A stretch of 64,000 nucleotides of DNA from Neobacillus niacini (GCF_023715415.1 NZ_JAMBOB010000004.1:310001-374000); one strand, 5' to 3'. Shown: positions 9,711 through 18,225, counted from the first letter of the stretch. Translations and numbers: made by a program. Notes: generated by a model not told the origin, from the sequence alone.

Positions 9711-10931
9711 GTGATTTCTTTTTTCTACCAAAGTAGACAAGTTTTGAAATTTCATTTTAAATCAAATAGATTACTTAATTATCTTGCTATTTTAGCTATG
9801 ATGGGTATTTTATTTCCCTCTTCAGCACATGCCCATGCCTATAGCGCAAGTTATACAAATATAAAAATGAATCCTGATAAAACCGAGTTTGTTTTTTATA
9901 TTGATACCCTGTCAATTATCGAATTAATAGAGGATATTGATAAAAATAAAAATAATGAACTCGAGAAGTCGGAAATGAAAGAGAAAAACCATGATTTAGA
10001 GGAACTCGTTCACCACCATTTAACTCTAGATTTAAACAATCGGCAGCAAGAACCTATCTTGGAAAAAATGGTCTTGGAAAAAAAGGAAGATAAGATTTTT
10101 TTAACCTACTATTTAACTTTTCCTGCTTTCACTGCTGGTGACACCCTTAGCTTTAATGATGGACTGTATGTAAATGACCCTGCTACCAATTATGTTAACT
10201 TAATTTCTTTTGAGTTTGCTGGTACAACTGGACAAGCAATTTTACAAGGTAAAGAGCGAACTTGGACCATACTTTTAGCTGAAGCTCAGGAGGAGCAATC
10301 CCAAGATGGACAAACCTCACAACCTGAAGAATATCAGACACAACCTGATTCAACTCAAGAGGTTGACCCTAATGTAGAGGCCACCACTTCATCTTGGCTT
10401 TCCTTTTTCAAGCTCGGAATGCTCCATATCCTAACGGGTTACGATCATCTATTATTTCTATTAGCCTTACTTCTTAGAAGGCAGACGTTTAAGCAATATG
10501 CAGCGATTATTACATCCTTTACAATTGCCCATAGTATTACGATAAGTCTCGCTGTTTTAGGCGTGATTACATTGCCGTCGCGCTTCATTGAGTCTGTAAT
10601 TGCTTTTAGCATCGTGTATGTAGCGCTCGAAAATATTTTCAGAAAAGAAATACGGCACCGCTGGGGCTTAACCTTCCTGTTTGGTTTAATCCACGGTCTT
10701 GGTTTTGCGAATATCTTAAAAGAAATGAACATCCCAAAAGCTGATTTAGCTCTTGCTTTAGTAAATTTTAATATAGGGATTGAGGTTGTCCAGTTAGCAC
10801 TGGTATTACTCGTTCTTCCACTACTAACCTATATTTTCAGGCTCAAATCATCCGGATTAATTATTAAAGCAGGGTCAATTATAGTAGCAGCATTAGGAGC
10901 CTTCTGGTTCATAGAAAGAATCTTCTCCTAA
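9711..10931 (+). CDS. HupE/UreJ_2-family membrane protein with EF-hand-like loop
   Basis: 406 residues, GTG start preceded by GGGGAGG. N-terminal hydrophobic signal segment (~20-42, ending SSAHAHA), then an extracytoplasmic region of ~185 residues. That region carries a canonical-looking EF-hand loop at residues 77-88 (D-x-N-x-N-x-E-x-E-x-x-E). The C-terminal ~180 residues hold five or six membrane segments with the HupE/UreJ_2 motifs GMLHILTGYDHLLFL, SFTIAHSITI and FGLIHGLGFA; the spaced histidines are typical of metal-handling transporters. The family is linked to nickel/cobalt or other metal export or to hydrogenase/urease loci, none of which is nearby, so the substrate is unknown. A terminator follows. 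Confidence 0.85.
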   Translation: MISFFYQSRQVLKFHFKSNRLLNYLAILAMMGILFPSSAHAHAYSASYTNIKMNPDKTEFVFYIDTLSIIELIEDIDKNKNNELEKSEMKEKNHDLEELVHHHLTLDLNNRQQEPILEKMVLEKKEDKIFLTYYLTFPAFTAGDTLSFNDGLYVNDPATNYVNLISFEFAGTTGQAILQGKERTWTILLAEAQEEQSQDGQTSQPEEYQTQPDSTQEVDPNVEATTSSWLSFFKLGMLHILTGYDHLLFLLALLLRRQTFKQYAAIITSFTIAHSITISLAVLGVITLPSRFIESVIAFSIVYVALENIFRKEIRHRWGLTFLFGLIHGLGFANILKEMNIPKADLALALVNFNIGIEVVQLALVLLVLPLLTYIFRLKSSGLIIKAGSIIVAALGAFWFIERIFS

Positions 10932-10941
10932 ATAAAACAAC

Positions 10942-10974
10942 AAGGATTACCAAAAGGTAGTCCTTCTTCTTTTA
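10942..10974 (+). terminator. Terminator after the HupE-like gene
   Basis: Stem AAGGATTACC / GGTAGTCCTT with an AAAA loop, followed by CTTCTTTTATT. It ends transcription before the molybdopterin enzyme gene. Confidence 0.85.
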
Positions 10975-11030
10975 TTGAAAACTTTATGCACTTGCTCCAA
11001 CCTAAAAGCTGTCATATGATGATATAAAAT

Positions 11031-11062
11031 ATACAATGATGTATAAATGGTGACAGGCACCG
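11031..11062. repeat. 32-bp direct repeat, left copy (contains GGTGACAGGCACC core)
   Basis: The segment ATACAATGATGTATAAATGG followed by TGACAGGCACCG is 30/32 identical to 13119-13150. The two copies bracket the molybdopterin oxidoreductase gene. The core GGTGACAGGCACC is at 11049-11061. Confidence 0.9.
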
Positions 11063-11094
11063 AGAAGGTGGCACCGAAAGGGGATGGATCTATT

Positions 11095-13134
11095 ATGGAA
11101 CAAAATGGGGTTTTTAAGTCTGTTTGCTCATTGGATTGTCCAGACCAATGTGGTTTGCTTTTACATAAGGTTGACGGACGGATTGTAAAGGTAGAGGGAG
11201 ATCCAGAGCATCCGGTGACGAAGGGGAATATTTGCAATAAGGTTCGGAATATGACTAGCAGGATTTATGATGAAGACCGCTTAAAGTATCCGATGAAGCG
11301 GGTTGGTGCAAAGGGTGAAGGAAGATTTGAACGAATTAGCTGGGATGAAGCCATTGAGACCATCACATCTCGTTGGAAAAAACTATTAGAATCAAATGGA
11401 CCGGAGAGTATTCTTCCATATAGTTTTTATGGAAACATGGGGCTTTTGAACGCAGAGGGAATGGATCGTCGGTTCTTTCACCGCTTGGGCGCATCACAGC
11501 TGGAACGAAGTATTTGTTCCTCTGCTGGGACTGTTGGTTACAGGTATACGATGGGTGGCAGTTACGGGATTGATCCTGAAGATACGGTTCATTCGAAGCT
11601 CATCATTTTTTGGGGGATTAACGCAGCTAGTACCAACATGCACCAGGTAGCACTTGCACAAAAAGCCCGCAAACAAAACGGGGCAAAAATTGTCGTTATT
11701 GACGTTCATAAAAATCAAACTGGTAGATTAGCAGATTGGTTTATTCCGATTTTACCAGGGACTGATAGTGCGCTAGCACTTGGCATCATGCATATTTTAT
11801 TCACTGAAAATTTGGTCGACTCCTCCTTTCTACAGCAGTATACCGTTGGTTATGAAGAGCTGCGAGAGCATGTAATTCAATATGACCCCGAAACTGTTTC
11901 AGAAATAACAGGGGTTCCTATTGAGGATATTTACAAGCTTGCTAGAATGTATGGGAATACCACGCCTGCATTTATTCGAATTGGCAACGGACCACAGCAT
12001 CATGATAATGGTGGAATGTTTGTCCGCACCGTTTCATGTCTGCCTGCCTTAACGGGTCAATGGCTTGTTAAAGGCGGTGGTGCGATAAAAGGAAATTCAG
12101 GGTATCTTGCGGTTGACACCGTAAAATTGCAGCGCCCACGGCTATTAAAAAACAAACAGACAAGGGTAATTAACATGAATCAGCTTGGAGATGCACTTCT
12201 CACGATAGACCCTCCTGTAAAATCTCTTTATGTTTATAGTTCTAACCCTGCAGTAGTGGCACCAGAAGGGGTTAAAGTCAGGAAAGGTCTTAAGCGTAAG
12301 GATTTATTCATGGTTGTCCATGATTTGTTTTTAACTGACACCGCCAAATATGCTGACATTGTATTGCCGGCGACATCGTCTTATGAGAATACAGATATTT
12401 ACACCTCGTACTGGCACCACTACATGCAGATTCAGCAGCCTGTCATCGAGGCCTATGAAGAGTCCAAATCCAATGTCGAAGTTTTCCGTCTTCTGGCGAA
12501 TGGGATGGGATTTGAAGAAGCAGCCTTTAAGGAATCAGAAGAAGAAATGATAGCGGAAGCACTAGAGTTCAAGGCTAATCCCTATCTGGATGGACTAGAT
12601 TATGAAACTTTGGTAGAAAAGCAATATATAAAAGCAAAGGTTAAACCATTGTTTCCGGGTAAATTGCGGACACCAAGCGGGAAGATTGAGCTGTACTCAA
12701 AGCGGATGAAAGCGAATGGCTATCCGCCGCTGCCAACTTACATCCCAATCGCAGTGGACGGGGATCATCCTTATCACTTTATCCCAGCACCCAATCATAA
12801 TTTCTTAAACTCTACCTTTTCAAATAATCCAAAGCATATCAGTCTTGAAAAAGAACCTCGATTGCATATGAATCTTCGTGATGCTGAGACTTCCGGTATA
12901 GAGGATGGTGACCAGGTCCGTGTCTGGAACCAGCGCGGGGAATGTCTGTTAAAAGTGAGTGTAGGAGAAAACGTCCTTCCAGGAGTAGTTGCCACCCAAG
13001 GACTCTGGGCAGATTTAAAAGGAACCAAACAACTCGTTAACACCCTAACACCAGACCGAATCGCCGACATGGGCGGCGGGGCAACCTTCTTCTCTGGAAG
13101 AGTAAGTGTAGAAAAATTATACAGTGATGCATAA
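11095..13134 (+). CDS. Molybdopterin (bis-MGD) oxidoreductase, YyaE-like
   Basis: 679-residue catalytic subunit of the DMSO-reductase family. Residues ~8-60 form the Fe4S4 domain with Cys11, Cys15, Cys19 and a fourth Cys near 47 (CSLDCPDQCG...GNICNKV). The central molybdopterin domains include SWDEAIETI, YSFYGNMG and ADIVLPATSSYE. The C-terminal dinucleotide-binding domain includes NHNFLNSTF and GIEDGDQVRVWNQRGE. No TAT signal, so cytoplasmic. An upstream in-frame ATG at 11047 lies inside the repeat and would add MVTGTEKVAPK; I prefer ATG 11095, which has AAAGGGG ~11 bases upstream and begins MEQNGVFKSVCS like relatives. The substrate is unknown; no partner subunit is adjacent. The stop codon lies inside the right-hand direct repeat. 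Confidence 0.9.
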   Translation: MEQNGVFKSVCSLDCPDQCGLLLHKVDGRIVKVEGDPEHPVTKGNICNKVRNMTSRIYDEDRLKYPMKRVGAKGEGRFERISWDEAIETITSRWKKLLESNGPESILPYSFYGNMGLLNAEGMDRRFFHRLGASQLERSICSSAGTVGYRYTMGGSYGIDPEDTVHSKLIIFWGINAASTNMHQVALAQKARKQNGAKIVVIDVHKNQTGRLADWFIPILPGTDSALALGIMHILFTENLVDSSFLQQYTVGYEELREHVIQYDPETVSEITGVPIEDIYKLARMYGNTTPAFIRIGNGPQHHDNGGMFVRTVSCLPALTGQWLVKGGGAIKGNSGYLAVDTVKLQRPRLLKNKQTRVINMNQLGDALLTIDPPVKSLYVYSSNPAVVAPEGVKVRKGLKRKDLFMVVHDLFLTDTAKYADIVLPATSSYENTDIYTSYWHHYMQIQQPVIEAYEESKSNVEVFRLLANGMGFEEAAFKESEEEMIAEALEFKANPYLDGLDYETLVEKQYIKAKVKPLFPGKLRTPSGKIELYSKRMKANGYPPLPTYIPIAVDGDHPYHFIPAPNHNFLNSTFSNNPKHISLEKEPRLHMNLRDAETSGIEDGDQVRVWNQRGECLLKVSVGENVLPGVVATQGLWADLKGTKQLVNTLTPDRIADMGGGATFFSGRVSVEKLYSDA

Positions 13135-13150
13135 ATGGTGACAGGCACCG
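13119..13150. repeat. 32-bp direct repeat, right copy (overlaps gene 3' end)
   Basis: Right copy of the repeat at 11031-11062. It encodes the last codons (Y-S-D-A-stop) of the oxidoreductase gene. The core GGTGACAGGCACC is at 13137-13149 and is followed by GCCCAAAGGGCGGTGCC, which can pair with the core and may act as terminator for the convergent genes. Confidence 0.9.
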
Positions 13151-13173
13151 CCCAAAGGGCGGTGCCTTCTTTA

Positions 13174-14379
13174 TTATAGTGAGAGCTCGCCGATATTTTG
13201 AAGTGTGGCTCCTGTTTCTTCTCTACCTCTCTCCACTTCTATAGTGCCTGTTTTTAGTCGAATGATCGTTTGAAGGACACCTTTTAGTTTCTTCTCGCGT
13301 ATAACGACTTCACCTAAGATATCCAATGTAGATACTTTGGAGCGCAGCACCTCTTCACTTACATCCCTATCGAGGAGGAGTTGGCCGTTGACAATGAAAT
13401 TTGCTGGCTGGTCTAAGGCCTGGAATTGGTCGTTTGACCATTCCTCTTCTCCCTCAATTAAGATAAAGTTATTTTCATAGGGTAACACTTCCGTTTCCAT
13501 CAAACTCAATCTTTCATAAACGAGGTCCTCAACTGACTCGTGACAAATGATGACGGATGTTGAATGAATTTTTTCAATGGCTTTCGTTAGCATATCCCTT
13601 GGAACATCGCTCTCCATAATAACCGGTTTATTTGTGTACCATTTTTTCTGTTGGAATCTGCGAATCGAACGGGCATTTAGGCGCAGTGGTTTGCCTAAAA
13701 CCTCATACCCTGCAGGAATTACTTCCACTTTACAGGATGTTAAAGTTGCTGCTTTTTTATATAAAAGGGATTCTTGATGTTCAAAGACTTCGATTTTCCC
13801 ATTCACTTCTAGCTTATTAATTTTCTCATTGAATAAATCAAGATTAAGATCCTGTGCAAAAGTAAGCAATCCATTTACAACTAGAAATAAGGACTCCTCT
13901 ATTGATTGCAGGAAGGAATTTGTCATTGAAAATTTACCATTTTCGAACCTTGGAGGTGCACTATGATAGGTTTCAACTGAGCCGTTACTTTTTGTTAACA
14001 TCCTGCCGGCCACACCAGATAAATGGGAAGGACTATACACTTTTCCGTTTACCATTAAGTTTAATTGCCCAGCGTGGATCTGGTCCGGCCGAACATTCTG
14101 ATCAATAATGACAATACCATTTACTAAAAGAAGAACTGGCTCGACAATGGAAGACAGATAATTTTGATCCAGATGAAAAACTCCATTAAAAAGGCGGTAT
14201 CCAGCTGGAACCTCTAAACTCGACCCGATATTGCCAATATTTAACTTTGTTAATAGATGTGCATTGTCTTTTCCATAGAGAACTAACCCGACGTTTTCAA
14301 TCCGTTCTACACCTTTAATACTCTCTTCTGTTGCATTCACCAAATTTAATAATCCGACATTTCCAATTCGTTGACTCAT
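13174..14379 (-). CDS. Repeat protein of unknown function, coupled to ECF sigma factor
   Basis: 401 residues, no signal peptide or membrane segment. The sequence is built from four or five similar units of roughly 70 residues, each with a strand-turn motif of the type LxVNGxVxI (LLLVNGIVII, LNLMVNGKVYS, LFLVVNGLLTF, KLEVNGKIEVF, NFIVNGQLLLD) and several 'VPAGY' segments. This suggests a regular beta-rich, possibly self-assembling fold. The ATG shares one base with the sigma gene stop (TAATG) and has GGAGG seven bases upstream, so translation is coupled. It lacks the features of a membrane anti-sigma factor. It could be the sigma factor's target, a cytosolic sensor, or a polymer-forming protein; no function is assigned. 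Confidence 0.8.
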   Translation of the reverse strand: MSQRIGNVGLLNLVNATEESIKGVERIENVGLVLYGKDNAHLLTKLNIGNIGSSLEVPAGYRLFNGVFHLDQNYLSSIVEPVLLLVNGIVIIDQNVRPDQIHAGQLNLMVNGKVYSPSHLSGVAGRMLTKSNGSVETYHSAPPRFENGKFSMTNSFLQSIEESLFLVVNGLLTFAQDLNLDLFNEKINKLEVNGKIEVFEHQESLLYKKAATLTSCKVEVIPAGYEVLGKPLRLNARSIRRFQQKKWYTNKPVIMESDVPRDMLTKAIEKIHSTSVIICHESVEDLVYERLSLMETEVLPYENNFILIEGEEEWSNDQFQALDQPANFIVNGQLLLDRDVSEEVLRSKVSTLDILGEVVIREKKLKGVLQTIIRLKTGTIEVERGREETGATLQNIGELSL

Positions 14380-14858
14380 TATTTTTCCTCCTCCAATATG
14401 GTTCTTAATCGTTTAATCGCAAGATGAAGTTTATATCGCACCGTTGAGGCGGGGAGCCCTGACTGACCGCCAATTTCCTGACTTGAAAGCCCTAACCAAT
14501 ATCTTTTAAAAATTAAATCACTTAAATCCTGTGGCAAATGTCTAAGTAACTCGGTTATTTCAAGGTTGCTGACACCCGCCTGTTGTATCGGAAAATCAAA
14601 GTCATCTTCCCACTGTGTCAAGCGATGTTCTTTTCTCCGGTCGTCAATTAACCTGTTCTTCATGACCCGGAAAAACCATGCACGCTGCTTATATTCCGGT
14701 AAACTGAGCAGCTGTGGTTCGTTAAGCGACTTGACCATTGCATCCTGAATTAGATCATTGGCCTCCTGTTCATGTCTGGCAATGGATTTTGCGAAGCGTA
14801 ACAAGTCATCCTTTAACTTTTCATATAAATCACTCACTCCCACATTCACATCGATCAC
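14379..14858 (-). CDS. ECF-type RNA polymerase sigma factor
   Basis: 159 residues. Sigma region 2 spans ~18-80 (ARHEQEANDLIQDAMVKSL...RAWFFRVMKNRLIDDRRKEHR) and region 4 spans ~105-155 (LPQDLSDLIFKRYWLGLSSQEIGGQSGLPASTVRYKLHLAIKRL), with a helix-turn-helix. Regions 1 and 3 are absent, as in group 4 sigma factors. The start is uncertain: GTG 14858 has a poor ribosome site, and a GTG seven codons downstream is possible. No anti-sigma gene with a membrane helix follows; instead it overlaps the repeat protein gene. Confidence 0.88.
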   Translation of the reverse strand: MIDVNVGVSDLYEKLKDDLLRFAKSIARHEQEANDLIQDAMVKSLNEPQLLSLPEYKQRAWFFRVMKNRLIDDRRKEHRLTQWEDDFDFPIQQAGVSNLEITELLRHLPQDLSDLIFKRYWLGLSSQEIGGQSGLPASTVRYKLHLAIKRLRTILEEEK

Positions 14859-15079
14859 TCACTTTTACTTATTTTATTTTAAAAATAAAAATCTTTAGGA
14901 TGTCGCTTGAGAATTTCAGTTGTTTTTGCTGCTTTCAGTAAGATAACGTTTGAGGAGTGAAAAGTGTTGGGGAAATTTTTAAAAATTTTAAAAAAAGTGT
15001 ATTTTCTTATAGAGTAATATAGAAGGAAGATTGTGCCAAGAGAAAAGACAAGTTCCAAATTGGTCCTTGTCTCCATGGA

Positions 15080-16054
15080 TTACATACGATCTAAATCTAA
15101 AGGTCGTAATTTTGCTTCAATATCTGCCCGGCGCGGTTCTAAAAATGGAGGAAGTGCCAGCCTTTCTCCTAATGTTTCAATCGGTTCATCCACATCAAAA
15201 CCCGGGGTGTCGGTTGATAATTCAAATAGGATATGGTTAGGCTCGCGGAAATATAGGGCTTTGAAGTAATACCGTTCAACTTTACCTGAATTTATTAGTC
15301 CAGATGCCGCTATCCTCTTTACCCAATATTCATATTCTTCCTCATTCGGAACCCGGAAGGCGACATGATGAACACTTCCCCGGCCAGCTCGCTCCCTTGG
15401 TAAATCTGGTCTTGATTCGATGTGTACTTCTGCACCAGAACCTCCCTCGCCTGTTTCAAAAACTTGGATATCAGGAAAATCACCTGCAAGAGATGGATAG
15501 GTGCCTGCCTGTTGAAAGCCCATAACTTCGGTTAAAACTTTAACGGTTTTGTCAGGAACCGCAACCGTTAATGTAACTGGACCCAAACCGATTATTGCAT
15601 TGTCTGCGGGGACATCACTTTTATCCCAAGGTATCCCTGGACGAACTCCTGCTTCACCGTTATCCGCTACCAGAATTAACTTCGTCCCCTCAAAGTCCTG
15701 AAATGCCAAGGAATCACGATGGTTTCGTTTCTCAATCTGCCCATGTTGAATCCCAAACCTTTTAAAACGTTCCTCCCAATAACGAAGTGCATTGGTATCC
15801 TTGACTCGAAGTGACGTCGATGAAATGCTCCCTACACCTGGATAAGTGTGCCCAAGACCAGGTATATCAAAGAAGGTAATTTCGGTACCAGGACTTCCTT
15901 TCGCATCACCATAAAATAAATGATAAGACTCTGTATTATCCTGATTCACTGTTTTCTTGACCAAACGCAAACCTAAAATCTTTGTATAAAATTGAAAGTT
16001 CCTCTCCGCCTTACCCGTTAAGATCGAAACATGATGTAAACCTAACAGCTTCAT
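15080..16054 (-). CDS. Ring-cleaving dioxygenase, MhqA/MhqO-type VOC protein
   Basis: 324-residue non-haem iron enzyme with two vicinal-oxygen-chelate halves: residues ~4-130 start LLGLHHVSILTG, and ~150-290 contain GSVHHVAFRVPNEEEYEYW. Metal ligands are likely His7/His8, a His near 220 and Glu in HILFELSTDTPG. B. subtilis MhqA, MhqE and MhqO of this family act in catechol/quinone and electrophile detoxification. The promoter carries a perfect MhqR-type palindrome, strongly supporting that role. ATG start with AGGAGGT upstream. Transcribed alone. Confidence 0.9.
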   Translation of the reverse strand: MKLLGLHHVSILTGKAERNFQFYTKILGLRLVKKTVNQDNTESYHLFYGDAKGSPGTEITFFDIPGLGHTYPGVGSISSTSLRVKDTNALRYWEERFKRFGIQHGQIEKRNHRDSLAFQDFEGTKLILVADNGEAGVRPGIPWDKSDVPADNAIIGLGPVTLTVAVPDKTVKVLTEVMGFQQAGTYPSLAGDFPDIQVFETGEGGSGAEVHIESRPDLPRERAGRGSVHHVAFRVPNEEEYEYWVKRIAASGLINSGKVERYYFKALYFREPNHILFELSTDTPGFDVDEPIETLGERLALPPFLEPRRADIEAKLRPLDLDRM

Positions 16055-16094
16055 TTAATGACCTCCTATGTGAACTTCACTTGTTATTCTTTTT

Positions 16095-16141
16095 TATCTC
16101 GAATTCGAGATAATTATAATCAAACCGGAACCTCTCGTCAA
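16095..16141 (-). promoter_or_regulatory. Promoter with MhqR-type operator
   Basis: Minus strand: -35 TTGACG (16141-16136), 17-base spacer, -10 TATAAT (16118-16113), immediately followed by the perfect 18-bp palindrome TATCTCGAATTCGAGATA (16112-16095). That is the operator consensus I recall for the MarR-family repressor MhqR of B. subtilis. Binding would cover the transcription start. No mhqR gene lies in the window. Confidence 0.9.
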
Positions 16142-16163
16142 CATCCATCCTTATTGCAGGCTA

Positions 16164-16220
16164 ACTGTCCACCCCGCGTGGACAAAATTGTCAATTTGTC
16201 CACGGGCGGTGCCTGTCACC
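16164..16220. repeat. Palindromic repeat, GTCCAC + GGTGCCTGTCACC unit
   Basis: Contains GTCCAC-N5-GTGGAC (16167-16183), then TTGTCCACGGGC leading to the core GGTGCCTGTCACC at 16208-16220. A divergent member of the repeat family, between the dioxygenase promoter and the next minus-strand gene. Confidence 0.8.
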
Positions 16221-16236
16221 ATTAAAGAGGTCACCA

Positions 16237-16710
16237 TTACTGGTTATAATCCCAAACGATTTTCCAAACATCTTTTTCTTTAACGACGAAGACTTCCTGT
16301 TCGAGGTTAAAGTTTCCGTATTTTCCTTTGTAGGTTTGGGTGACGAGGATTTTGTATACGTTTTTCATGGCATGTTCCGTTTTGGACATTTTCCATTGGT
16401 CGATTTTTTCAGGTTCACTTACTGTATAATCGAATGTTTCAACTCCAAAGTGGTTCATAAATACATGTGCCCGGTCCTGGATGTAAGATCCTTTGCTGCT
16501 GAATTTTTTCTTCATGGTTGAATGAAAAAGCTCCCAAGATGAGGCAAATTCCCCCTCCTGCTCATACTGATAAAACTCCTCCACCACAGTAACTGCTACT
16601 TTATCCGGTGATAACCAAGCGCCCTTAATTAACATAAAAACAGTCACGATAAAGACTAGCAGCACCATTCCTATGACAAGACCCGTAAATGGCATAGATT
16701 TTCTAGACAT
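16237..16710 (-). CDS. Membrane-anchored protein of unknown function, NTF2-like
   Basis: 157 residues. One N-terminal membrane helix (~9-28, TGLVIGMVLLVFIVTVFMLI) followed by an extracytoplasmic domain. The domain pattern (VVEEFYQYEQEGEFASSWELFHS, then strands ending VFVVKEKDVWKIVWDYNQ) resembles small NTF2-like or DUF4878-type domains that sense or bind small ligands. ATG with AAGGAGAGACAT upstream. Flanked on both sides by palindromic repeats. No specific function can be assigned. Confidence 0.7.
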   Translation of the reverse strand: MSRKSMPFTGLVIGMVLLVFIVTVFMLIKGAWLSPDKVAVTVVEEFYQYEQEGEFASSWELFHSTMKKKFSSKGSYIQDRAHVFMNHFGVETFDYTVSEPEKIDQWKMSKTEHAMKNVYKILVTQTYKGKYGNFNLEQEVFVVKEKDVWKIVWDYNQ

Positions 16711-16827
16711 ATGTCTCTCCTTTAGTACAGACTCCCCCTTACTAAAGACTATGTCCAGCTACATCCAATTATTAACCAAGTTACTCCGCTTACAAACATT
16801 TGAGTAGTATATCCGCCACGCCACTAC

Positions 16828-16871
16828 TGTCCGTCTGAGGTGGACAGTGTCCACGAGCGGTGACAGGCACC
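16828..16871. repeat. Palindromic repeat, full-length unit
   Basis: Modules in order: TGTCCGTCTGAGGTGGACAG, TGTCCACGAGC, GGTGACAGGCACC (16859-16871). It includes the 7-1-7 palindrome GTGGACAGTGTCCAC. Nearly identical to 24219-24262. Confidence 0.9.
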
Positions 16872-16887
16872 ACTATTGGCACCTCTA

Positions 16888-17409
16888 TCATCTAAACTCA
16901 TCCAGTATATACTCTAGTTCTTCTTGTGGGGTGAGGAGTCGGGTGGCTTTGCCGATGTTTCCTTTTTGGTAGGACCAAATACGGTTATGAGCGCTTATGG
17001 CGTTGCTGAAGTCTTGTCTTGTCCAGGGTTCTAGGGTGTCTAGGAGCATATTTTTGTTACTGCTTTTTTTGAAGTCTTTGTTTTGTGTCACTTCATATAT
17101 TTTTTGGACTTTATCGGCGGTGATTTCAGAGGAGCCCCATTTTTTGTCTGCTTTCACCTTTTGATGTGTCATGTTGTGAACCTCTTGGATTAGTTCCTCT
17201 TCACTCATGGTTTCATATTCTGCCATTACTTTACTTGATACCGGTGCTTCAAAGCTTTTTTCGATTTTTGTTTGTGCCTCTTTCGTTGCAACGGGATCAT
17301 TTTTCTTCAAGTTGATTTTCAGTCCACTGCCATCACTTAAATAAAAATAGACTCCCATCACACAGGCTATTATCCCAATGATAGAACCCGCCACAGCTAC
17401 CTTTTTCAT
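16888..17409 (-). CDS. Membrane-anchored protein of unknown function (DUF6241-like)
   Basis: 173 residues. Short cytoplasmic start MKKVAVAG, one membrane helix (~7-25), then a soluble extracytoplasmic part rich in Lys and Glu with predicted helices: MSEEELIQEVHNMTHQKV (~68-85) and ITADKVQKIYEVTQN. The C-terminus SYQKGNIGKATRLLTPQEELEYILDEF fits a small family of Bacillus proteins that I associate with DUF6241. No function known to me. ATG start with AAGGGAGAG upstream. Confidence 0.7.
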   Translation of the reverse strand: MKKVAVAGSIIGIIACVMGVYFYLSDGSGLKINLKKNDPVATKEAQTKIEKSFEAPVSSKVMAEYETMSEEELIQEVHNMTHQKVKADKKWGSSEITADKVQKIYEVTQNKDFKKSSNKNMLLDTLEPWTRQDFSNAISAHNRIWSYQKGNIGKATRLLTPQEELEYILDEFR

Positions 17410-17717
17410 GCAGCACTCTCCCTTAACTAAATTTACATATCTATTAATCTCTCTTTTACAAAATCCTAATTTCTAATAATTATACAAAATTATCCCAATT
17501 ACATATAGCCAAAAAGCAAAAGCCTTAAATTAACTGATAATATGCGAAAAAAGCGAAATAACCCTGCTAATTTAAACTAATCGCATAAAACGTGATTGTT
17601 CTGACAATTTTCTTGAAGTTAGTGATTTAAGGCTGTTCGCTGCGTCCTCCGGTTCCCTATAAGGTAAAGGTACCCGGGAATAAAAAGAAAAGCGCGCTTT
17701 CGGAAAAGGGACTATCC
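17410..17717. other. Intergenic region with GC-richer structured block
   Basis: 17410-17570 is plain AT-rich sequence, probably holding promoters for the divergent genes. 17575-17705 is distinctly less AT-rich and has short complementary stretches (GGTACC and CCCGGG palindromes, AAAGCGCGCTTT). It looks like a dispersed-repeat remnant or structured leader; I could not match it to a known riboswitch. Confidence 0.35.
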
Positions 17718-18212
17718 TTGGAAAGCTTCGAACAGTTAGCCAGTAAATATGAGCCAATGATTCAACAAATCATCCACACTCTTCACATTTATAAAAATAA
17801 AGAGGAGTTTCATCAGCATAGTCTTATTGCCCTATGGGTGGCAAGTAAGCGGTTTGACCCAAGAAAGGGGAACTTCTCCACCTATGCCTATCACTATATA
17901 AGGGGCTACCTATTAATGGAATTGACGAAAGCAACCGTGGAAGCAGAAAGGACAATTTTACCAGAGGAGGAATTCTGGGAAAATACTGCAGCAGGTTATA
18001 CAGACGGTGCACTTGAAGAAAACAACCTATTATCCTATTACCAAGACCAAGGCCTGACAACCAATCAAAGAAAATGGCTACTGCTAACCGTTGTTAAGGA
18101 TTTAAGTATCAAAGAAATTGCCAAAAAGGAAAAGGTATCGATTAGTGCTGTTAAACTATGGCGTAAAGGAGCGCGCGAAAAATTGAAGGATGTGATGAAG
18201 ACTCAGCGTTAG
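17718..18212 (+). CDS. Sigma-70-like factor (small, Xpf/YvrI type)
   Basis: 164 residues, TTG start with AAAGGG seven bases upstream. Residues ~30-80 match sigma region 2 (EEFHQHSLIALWVASKRFDP...GNFSTYAYHYIRGYLLMEL). Residues ~112-160 match region 4 with a helix-turn-helix (LSIKEIAKKEKVSISAVKLWRKGAREKL). It resembles small Bacillus sigma-like regulators (Xpf, YvrI/SigO) more than the ECF group. No anti-sigma or obvious target operon is adjacent. A hairpin follows the stop. Confidence 0.82.
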   Translation: MESFEQLASKYEPMIQQIIHTLHIYKNKEEFHQHSLIALWVASKRFDPRKGNFSTYAYHYIRGYLLMELTKATVEAERTILPEEEFWENTAAGYTDGALEENNLLSYYQDQGLTTNQRKWLLLTVVKDLSIKEIAKKEKVSISAVKLWRKGAREKLKDVMKTQR

Positions 18213-18225
18213 AAATTCCCAAAGT

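Noticed and set aside
11047..11094. Upstream start of the molybdopterin oxidoreductase giving MVTGTEKVAPK...
   Set aside because: It lies within the palindromic repeat core and lacks a ribosome site; ATG 11095 starts at the conserved N-terminus.
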